From: Lucifuga dentata
Taxonomy: Eukaryota; Chordata; Actinopteri; Ophidiiformes; Bythitidae
Assembly (NCBI GenBank): GCA_014773175.1
Contig: VXCM01000214.1
Span: 62,001-126,000 of the forward strand
Direction: 5' to 3'
DNA length: 64,000 bases
In this document: positions 58,183 to 64,000 of the stretch, one piece after another
Numbering within the stretch: the first letter of the stretch is position 1
How the letters are laid out: each line of letters opens with the position of its first letter
Notes under the pieces: model-generated
Told to the model about the DNA's origin: nothing
Database searches by the model: none
What the model saw: only the letters and a program-made list of their open reading frames with translations
Translations under genes and position numbers: made by a program

Positions 58183-58248
58183 TGAGAATAATGGGTGGAA
58201 GAAATCTGTTAAGGCCACATCCTCTGACAGCCAAGGACAGCACCAGAT
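54773..58248 (-). other. tcf3: Long terminal 3' UTR exon of tcf3
   Basis: The last coding exon ends 6 nt past the stop at a donor (gtaggc). On the minus strand an acceptor (ttttaaacag) opens a segment at 58248. No coding signal follows until uqcr11, and AATAAA occurs at 54778-54773. The AT-rich ~3.5 kb between them is best read as the terminal UTR exon. It holds a CA microsatellite at 58155-58182 and one N at 56977. An earlier polyA site cannot be excluded. Confidence 0.55.
58155..58182 (+). repeat. (AC)n microsatellite in the tcf3 3' UTR
   Basis: A short uninterrupted AC run inside the proposed terminal tcf3 exon. Confidence 0.9.
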
Positions 58249-58345
58249 CTGTTTAAAAAAAAATAAATAAATACAGAAACCAAAAATGTTATGATGCATC
58301 TTATAAATAAAGAAAAACATTGTGGATAACCCTGCCTACCTGGTG

Positions 58346-61300
58346 TTACATGTGGCCACCTGGGTTGTGGCCATCTCCCCCCATACTAGGATGGCCTCCT
58401 GAGAGCTGCATGGGTGCTTCCCCCACCACCCCAGACACCTTCTCCTCTTCACGACGTTTTAGACATGCAGCCTTGGGGTTAAGGTTCCGCTCTGAGAATG
58501 AGAGTGAGAGAAAGAGAAGGCAAACAGGTCTTGTCAGGATCAGAGGATAACAAAGTGTGTGTTTTACAAAGCCAAGCAAAAACACACTCATCTCTTTTGA
58601 CCACAGGGAATAGGACGACGCCTCCAGTGCAAAGCAGCTAGTCGCAGACTGACCTCTGACTTGTTGTTCTAAGTTGAGGATGACATTGACGGCTTGGTGT
58701 AGGATGAGAAGTTTGGTCTGAGGTTTGTCATGGCTGAGGTGCAGCTGGCACATTCTCCCAAGCTCCTTAAATGCCTCATTGATGTCCCGTACTCGGAGGC
58801 GTTCACGGGCATTGTTAGCCACTCGCCGTTCCCTCTCACGCTCCATCTTTACCTCGGGGGGAAGGTCCTCATCATCTTCATTGTCTTCTCTAATGGCAAA
58901 CAGAGATGAACGGATGAAGCCAGAGACAGGAAAAGAATGAAAGTGCACCGTCCGGCAGTTTTTCACAGGCCATTAAAACTAGGGTTGGATATCGATTCTG
59001 ACCTCCCGATTCAATGTGATTCGATTTTCAAAGGCCCAATTCGATTCAATTCTATTTGATTTGATTTGGTTAAATTCTGGAAAATTTTGTTAAATTACAT
59101 TATTGTATAAAAAACTGAAGGCATTCTTTCAAAATATATGCTGAAAACTTGATGAGTGTATTACAGGAAACAGGTTCAGGCTGACCTTTAGGCTCTGATA
59201 CTCCACTTGACATACACATAAAGCTTATTGTAGCCGCCTCACTAATGTGTTGTCATGTTGGTCAGTGTACCGTGACTCCAGTATTTTAAGCATTTTCCTA
59301 CATGCCTCATTGTCACGAGCATATCTTTGTATATAAAAATAGTAACAGACTCAGTTATTTTTCTGGCTGGAGGTGAGGCAGATGGCAGGTTGCTGGTTGA
59401 TGCACTTTCTACCTTCATCTGTCTTCATTCAGGTGTCGGTGCTGCAGACTTCGTGGCAGCAGGCTGACATCTTGTCAAGCAGTTCCACAAGTTTGTTGTG
59501 TTGCCACAAAATGTTACTTCTGAGTTACATATTTTGTAAATGGCCTAACCTTTGTCAGTGTTGTTTGTGTTCTTGCTTTTGAAAGCCAAAATGAGTCCAA
59601 ACATCTGCTCTAAATCTGGAAGGTGCAGAGTCACAGTGCCATGTTGTTTTAATACAAGCTTGGTCTTCTATGCTTTCTGTAATAGAGGAGTCATGCTATG
59701 TCACACGGAACTTACGCTACTAGTGTTACTTATGCTACTAGTGTTACTTATGCTACTAGTGTTCAATTAAAACTTAGACCTTTTAAAAGATGAACTTTTT
59801 AAAAAAAATTTATGAGTCAACATGGGAATCATTTAAATTGGAATCACAATTAAGCGAAAAATTGACCCCCCCAATAATTACAACTCAGAATAAACACTTT
59901 AGTAGCATTAAGTTTTGAAAAATGTTACATCAAAATCAGGGATTGTATATCCATAACTGAACAGTCTAACAAGTACCAAATGGAAGTGCTAACAAGTTAG
60001 ATGTATGAGCAGAATGTTTTGGTTAATAAATGTGAATAATGAAAAACAAAACAAAAAATCCAAAAATGCATTATCCTACATCAGATGACCAGAATAGAAT
60101 TAAAACACTTTTATGATGGCTTATCCCACAAAAGCTGGAAATATTTATGTTTAATTGTATACCTGTGTGACTTGTCAGTGTGTACACAGTTTGATGCTTG
60201 TGCTCTCATATACAGAGCAAGTCCAAAAAAAACACTAAAGGATAAGATAACAATCTTCAAAATATCATATTACTCCAGCAAAAATGGAATAAAAAAAAAA
60301 ATTGAGATTTTAAACTTCAGCTCCATGAACTTGTGCTTTGAGTGATGTCTGACATGAGTTCACAAAGCACAAGAAATGCATTCTCCATTAAAGAAACTTA
60401 CTCATCTTTCTGGTCTGAAAGGCCAGAGAGCAGCTGGAGGGGCAACACCTCCTTTCTGAAAACGTTATATAAGGGGAGGGGGGTGTAACATAGTTAAATA
60501 CCTAACCTAACCTGAGTTACCAGCAGGACAGACAGAAGAGATTACAAATATTAATTTCATATCATCTAAAAAGTCTCTCAAGTAACAGCTGGCATTAGGA
60601 ACCTTGTAGTTGATATTTCCAAAACAACATGATTGCTTTTACTGTATATTTCCATAACTGAAAAATGCGACTTAAGACAAGAAAATCTCCACCTTTGTGG
60701 GATAAAATTGTTCACCTTTAAATTTAACTGCATTTGAAATCGTTTATCTTCCAGGTAAAACAGCAATCTAGAGAATAAAGAGCAAAGAGAGCATGAAGGA
60801 CATTACCTTGTTCGACTGCGTGCTACCTTCGAGTCCTTCTTTTCCTCATCAGACTTGTCTGCAACAGACGAGTTCTCGTCATCCTCCTTGTCTTCTCTTT
60901 TGATGTCTGAGCTGCTGGAGGAGTGTGTGGAACGTGTCATACCACCAGGAAGACCTAAAGACAAACAAGAGGATGAGAGGATTCAGATGAGAAGTACCAA
61001 AATCTTCCCATTTAAGGTTAGGGATTTATTAGCATTCCTCTTTTATTAGGAGGAAACGTTATACAGCTGATTATATGGAAGAAAAAAACCCCTAAAATCT
61101 GAGTTTTTTTAATTGTCAGTAAAAAGGGGTCTGACAGATCAGTAAAAAAAGTTGAAATGTTTTTGTAAGTCTATCTGGCTCACAAAATCTGACTAATTTT
61201 TCATGTTGCTTTTTGCACCAAATCAATTCAAATCTATTAGTTATGATAGACTTGGATTAAGTCTGATGTTATCATACTTTCAGCTGAATTTTTAATGTTA

Positions 61301-64000
61301 AAGATATAGGTCATTCCTCTTCGTTAAACTATTTCAATCAATCTGACAATCTGCATATGTACACACTCTGGAGATGATATTAAGATGGAACACACCCATT
61401 GCTTAAAAGCTAAAATTAATTTTGTTTTTCTGAAATTGGAATAGAGTACATGATTTGACATTTTAATCTAAATTAGACCACAGAGTGGAAAATATTAATG
61501 TAACTTACTGGTGAAACCTTCTGGTTGGCCTACTGGTTGCGTGGGTCCTGATGCGTGATGACCGTGCAGCAGAGTGCTGCTGGGAGGAAGACCCGTGCTC
61601 TCCTCATGTTTCCCTCCCTGCTGAAAAAAGGAGAGGAACAACAGCGTAAAACTCACAATGTGTAGTAATTTTTAGTAAAATTTTGTTAAAATAGCATTAC
61701 TTCAATCACTAAACATTTGCAACTGATTTGTACTCATGACTGCTTGCAATTCTATGTTTGGCCAGCAGATGGCACAGTTGATACTGTGTTTGAGGTGGTA
61801 TTTAGGATATTGAGGTTGACATCATTTGGTCTTCATGAAAATAAATTAAGTAATGCCAGTTTGGATTGTTGATATTGTCTGGTGCTGCAAGAAACTGAGA
61901 ACAGGTTTTTTTTTTTATTTAGACTTTTCTCTGAGATTTTTCTTTGTGACTAGAAAAGAAAAACAATTATCTCAAAGAAAACATTGTGTAACATAAGAGT
62001 AAGAAATGTTAACTAAAAAAAGAAGAGAACCAGTAAGGAAATTTTGGTTAAGTTTGTTGGTTTGATTCATATTGTTGTGAAAGACCACCAGAAGTCCAAG
62101 TGACTCTTAGACACATGAAAATATGAGTTGCATAGAATAGGTGACTAACCATAGCAGGATGTCTGTTGCTGAGGGCAAGGCTAGCATTAGGGAAAGCTGG
62201 AGAGAGGCCTCCAAGGCCCCCGTTGTGTACTGCCGATAGCAGGCTGTGCATGTCAGAGTGGGCGCCCTCCAAGCCCGGGCCCTGGCCCACAGCATGGCTG
62301 CGCAGTACATGGATGGCCTCCTCCAAACGGTCCTCCATTTTACTCTGCTATATTAGAACAAAAATACATGAACAGCATATGACAACCCAAATCCCAAGAA
62401 ACAGACTATACACTATATTACATTTTTAAAACATTTTAAATGATATAAAATAAATATATAAAACTGTGATATCACATAGAGGCATCTTCACATACCAGTG
62501 TGTGTGGTTGCCCTTCATAGTTAGGTGTGGTTGGTCTTTGCCATTGAGATTGAGCTCCTATCGAAAGAAAGTTCAGCCTTTAACCCTCGTCAGTGTATGT
62601 TGGCACCAAGCACATTTTCACAAGTTGTCATTATCACAATACCTGTCTGTAACCGTTTGATATAAACACATGTTAAATTGCAAAAGAATACAGTTAGGTA
62701 ACTCTGATACTCAGGTCTGAACTTAAATAAATAATTCCTCACAAGACATCATAGTTTGTCTTTTTATTACCACACCAACTAAAGCCCTGCATTTTGTGAA
62801 AACAAAAAAGTTTAGCCTCATATAATCTGTATGTAAGAATTCTGTACCTGTAATAGCCTGAGGAGAGCCGGGAGTGGATGGAGCTGAGGAGAAATTATTA
62901 CTGTTGTGGTCCGAAGGGTAGATCTGAAACAGTTCAATAAAACACCTCAAAATTATATAAAGAAAGACAGATACTGGGAAACAAAACCAATGCATTTCGG
63001 TGCAATTTTACGACACTATCATGTTCCAGCTAGAAACATAAACTTACTGAGGCCAGAGCCTTCCCAATCTCATCTCCTGAACTGCCGGCTGTGGTGCCTC
63101 TGTTGGCTGCAGAGACAAAAACAATAATGTGGCCATTTGACTTGTTCTTGGGAGAAAAAAACAACCGTGGCAGCTGAATAAACACAGCTGATTTACAACC
63201 AGTGACACAAGCTTCCGTGATACTTGTTCATTTCTCCACAATAAGGTCATTTTAAAAGGTCCTTACCCATGATGCCGTCTCCATTGATGGTGGAAGTGTG
63301 GTTGTAGGTTGTGGGGGCTGAGTGGAAGCCGTTGACTTCGCTGCCGTGCAGAGGATAGTTCTGTGGGGACAGAGGCAGGGGGTGACGCTTCTGGAGAAAG
63401 GATACAAGCAGCTTCATAAGCCACACACCAGTCACAGAAAATACACCTGTCTGTCATATATATTCTGAACTATGAGGACAGTTAAACTGGTCAACATCCA
63501 TAATACCTAACAGACTGTTAAAGGACAATTTAATTCAGGCACAGATTACTAAGCAAATTAAACTTTTGAGGAGCAGATGCTAAAATATTTACTATCAAAA
63601 TTAATTAATTTTACAGCAAAGCATCAATCAGAGAGAAACAAAAAAAAATGAGTGCAACAGAGTGAAAAAAGACTGCAAAGCCCAAGAGCCTGTGACTTCC
63701 ACTCACCATCCTGTCTTGTGGGTTGATTGCAGAGAAGGAGCCTGGCTGTCCAATGTGAGGAGAATTACCCAACATGGCAGAGTAGCCAGAGGATGACCAG
63801 GGGTCTTCTGAGAAAGTGGAAACATGAATGCAAGTTCACAATATAAATAAAATGATTATCAGTATCAAAATGTGCACTCTTAACATAGCCAGGTATATTC
63901 TGTGAGAGGTTACCTTGCATGTAGAATGAGCCAGGGTAGACAGCTCCAGGCTTAGCACCAGGATATCCTCCATTGTCCCTGGTATACTCATCTGATGTGG
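58346..64000 (-). CDS. tcf3: E-protein transcription factor E2A, 3' half with bHLH domain (partial at window edge)
   Basis: E-proteins bind E-boxes as homodimers or with tissue-specific bHLH partners. Exons visible: 63914-64000 (may continue), 63707-63807, 63267-63390, 63048-63106, 62848-62923, 62496-62557, 62150-62344, 61509-61620, 60807-60954, 60402-60455, 58654-58889 and 58346-58491 (TAA at 58348-58346). Phases agree from 62923 to the stop. Motifs include [28 protein letters not shown] and [17 protein letters not shown], then the basic region [21 protein letters not shown] and HLH ending [12 protein letters not shown]. The C-terminus [20 protein letters not shown] and the ending NPGGHM match TCF3 better than TCF4 or TCF12. 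uqcr11 and mbd3 next door support this. The bHLH exon is E12-type ([18 protein letters not shown]). The N-terminal AD1 and start lie outside the window. Confidence 0.93.
58978..59880. mobile_element. Putative non-autonomous DNA transposon in a tcf3 intron
   Basis: Starts agggttggatatcgattctg with gattcaatgtgattcgattt and ends near ggaatcacaattaagcgaaa and attgacccccc. The idiom 'ttggatatcgattc ... gattcgatt' is typical of fish DNA repeats. It fills most of the intron between the bHLH exon and the exon at 60402. Exact ends are uncertain. Confidence 0.4.

Overview
The window is nuclear DNA from a vertebrate, almost certainly a teleost fish. Coding sequence is split by GT-AG introns, the proteins are vertebrate synaptic, chromatin and transcription factors, and the introns carry teleost-type transposon families and CA/GT microsatellites. 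I rebuilt five protein-coding genes by joining exons whose splice sites and codon phases agree.

Layout: (1) 200-19428, plus strand, the 3' two-thirds of an UNC13/Munc13 gene (best fit unc13a), covering most of the MUN domain and the C2C domain. (2) 24112-39681, minus strand, a complete 35-exon class V myosin of 1653 residues, tail-to-tail with unc13a. (3) 42460-50543, minus, complete mbd3 (274 aa), a NuRD subunit. (4) 53203-54429, minus, complete uqcr11 (60 aa), a small complex III subunit. (5) 58346 to the right edge, minus, the 3' half of tcf3 (E2A), including the bHLH domain.

The order tcf3-uqcr11-mbd3 on one strand is also the human 19p13.3 order. No class V myosin sits beside MBD3/TCF3 in human, but MYO5B lies near the paralogous MBD2/TCF4 on 18q21. 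The myosin here is therefore a candidate ohnolog lost from mammals.

The genes are not an operon and work separately: synaptic vesicle priming (unc13a), actin-based transport (myosin), chromatin repression (mbd3), respiration (uqcr11) and E-protein transcription (tcf3). What links them is ancient synteny. Three neighbours (tcf3, uqcr11, mbd3) each have an intron 5-8 nt after the stop codon.

Repeats include four copies of a ~575 bp foldback MITE-like family, one split by a solo-LTR-like insertion; a hAT-like element with an 8-bp target duplication; an L2-like LINE; RTE- and Penelope-like remnants; and many microsatellites.

There are 18 single Ns. Eight are flanked by exact 61-67 bp direct copies, best read as uncollapsed assembly overlaps. 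Two break the myosin reading frame, and deleting one copy plus the N restores it exactly.

I found no rRNA, tRNA, CRISPR array or clearly novel multi-gene system. The most interesting items are the myosin's location and divergence, an mbd3 that keeps the methyl-CpG-binding residues, a 6-nt unc13 microexon, and the apparent absence of an E47-type exon in tcf3.
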